Assembly: GCA_018224485.1 (NCBI GenBank)
Contig: JAGTVE010000151.1
Location: 1-13,582, forward strand
Direction: 5' to 3'
DNA length: 13,582 nt
From: Thioalkalivibrio sp.
Lineage (GTDB): Bacteria; Pseudomonadota; Gammaproteobacteria; Ectothiorhodospirales; Ectothiorhodospiraceae
The notes under the pieces were generated by a model, which was not told the DNA's origin, ran no database searches, and saw only the letters and a list, made by a program, of their open reading frames with translations. The stretch's first letter is position 1; every line of letters starts with the position of its first letter. Both the position numbers and the translations under genes were made by a program. Positions 12,917 through 13,582 of the stretch are shown here, in pieces.

Positions 12917-13582
12917 TCAGGCCTTGACGTTCAGTCCGCCGTCGACGTGGGTGGTCACGCCGGTGATCGACCGGGCCGCGTCGCTGACCAGGAAGCGGGC
13001 CGCCTGCCCGATATCGTCTATGGTCACCAGGCGCCGCGTGGGCGCGCGCTCCTCCGCGTCCTGCAGCAGTTCTTCGAAGTCGCGGATACCGGATGCGGCA
13101 CGGGTCGCGACCGGACCTGGCGAGAGCGCCAGCACACGGATGCCGGCCGGGCCGAGCTCCTCGGCCATGTAGCGTACCGAGGACTCCAGCGCGGCCTTCA
13201 CCGGGCCCATGATGCCGTAGTTCTCCACCACCCGTTCGGCGCCCTGGTAGCTCATCGTGATCAGGCAGCCGCCGTTGGTCATCAGCGGCTCCGCGAGGCG
13301 CGCCATGCGCATTAAGGAATGACAGGAGATATCCATTGCGAGCAGGAAGCCGTCAAGGCTGGAATCGACCACTCGGCCCTGGAGGTCGTCGCGCGGGGCG
13401 AAGGCCATGGAGTGGATCACGAAGTCGAGGCGTCCCCAGCGTTCGGACGCGGCTCGGAACAGGGCCTCGAGCTGTTCCTGTTCGCGCACGTCGCAGAGGA
13501 TCAGCGGCGGATCGCCCAGCTCTTCCGCCAGCGGGCGCACGTGTGGTTCGCTCTTCGGGTGCCCATAGCTCAGGATCAGATC
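12917..13582 (-). CDS. fabI: Enoyl-ACP reductase FabI-like, 5' end cut by window
   Basis: 221 residues are visible, with the frame open to the last base. The N-terminal 40-odd residues, including the dinucleotide glycine motif, are missing. It reduces enoyl thioesters with NAD(P)H. The FabI catalytic pattern is intact: Tyr in ITMSYQGAERV, Tyr in ENYGIMG and the Lys seven residues later in GPVKAALE. SIxFAP is replaced by SMAFAPRDDL, and LSPGPVATRAASGIRDF, PTRRLVTIDDIG and HVDGG follow as in E. coli FabI. It ends a little shorter than E. coli FabI. An in-frame GTG at 13538-13540 is internal, since the upstream codons read DLILSYGHPKSEPH, which fits the family. Only 3 bp separate it from the MaoC/phosphotransacylase start. 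It may serve fatty-acid synthesis in general or be a pathway-specific copy acting on CoA esters; the sequence seen cannot decide. Confidence 0.88.
   Translation of the reverse strand, partial: DLILSYGHPKSEPHVRPLAEELGDPPLILCDVREQEQLEALFRAASERWGRLDFVIHSMAFAPRDDLQGRVVDSSLDGFLLAMDISCHSLMRMARLAEPLMTNGGCLITMSYQGAERVVENYGIMGPVKAALESSVRYMAEELGPAGIRVLALSPGPVATRAASGIRDFEELLQDAEERAPTRRLVTIDDIGQAARFLVSDAARSITGVTTHVDGGLNVKA

Noticed and set aside
12059..13315. 418-codon + strand frame opposite the MaoC fusion and fabI
   Set aside because: It spans two well-supported minus-strand genes and shows no domain pattern of its own.
13538..13540. GTG as start of the fabI-like gene
   Set aside because: Upstream codons to the window edge continue the family's sequence, and a start here would remove the nucleotide-binding motif.

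Overview
The window looks like chromosome of a GC-rich gammaproteobacterium. The protein set (EttA, CbpA/CbpM, FabI, a VTT-domain membrane protein) and the REP-type palindromes between genes fit Chromatiales/Ectothiorhodospiraceae-like or pseudomonad-like genomes. This placement is inference from style and content; there is no rRNA or other marker. I see no phage, transposase, CRISPR or RNA gene.

Layout. (1) Positions 1-1900, + strand: the 3' part of a lipoprotein that joins two periplasmic binding-protein-like domains and ends in a membrane helix. (2) 2172-4013, + strand: a GH13 subfamily 18 (sucrose-phosphorylase-like) enzyme of uncertain substrate, preceded by a rho-independent terminator and a nested inverted repeat. 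(3) 4057-6320: a protein-quality-control island. cbpA-cbpM run leftward, two small heat-shock proteins run rightward, and a shared 162-bp gap holds a good sigma-32-type promoter and a structured leader. (4) 6393-8060, - strand: the ribosome-associated ABC-F ATPase EttA. (5) 8190-9095, + strand: an exported alpha/beta hydrolase. (6) 9344-13582, - strand: fabI-like (cut by the window end) - MaoC/phosphotransacylase fusion - ackA-type kinase - VTT-family membrane protein, packed like an operon.

How they fit together. The right-hand block encodes, in one transcription direction, an enoyl-thioester reductase, an (R)-specific enoyl-CoA hydratase fused to an acyl-CoA:phosphate acyltransferase, and an acyl-phosphate kinase. 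Together these could take (R)-3-hydroxyacyl-CoA through enoyl-CoA and acyl-CoA to acyl-phosphate and then the free acid plus ATP. The left-hand genes hint at compatible-solute or sugar handling: an OpuAC/OsmF-like domain beside a glucoside phosphorylase. The terminator between them argues against one operon.

Four kinds of intergenic inverted repeat occur: a GGGGTCAGG...CCTGACCCC element, a GGGGACAGATT-type hairpin, a 12-bp CCCCTCTCCCGC hairpin, and GGGAGCGGCC-type REPs that flank the ackA/VTT pair on both sides. Most of the window is ordinary housekeeping sequence. The points most worth a second look are the acyl-phosphate operon, the phosphorylase's unusual insert and acceptor loop, the double-binding-domain lipoprotein, and the overlapping heat-shock promoters.
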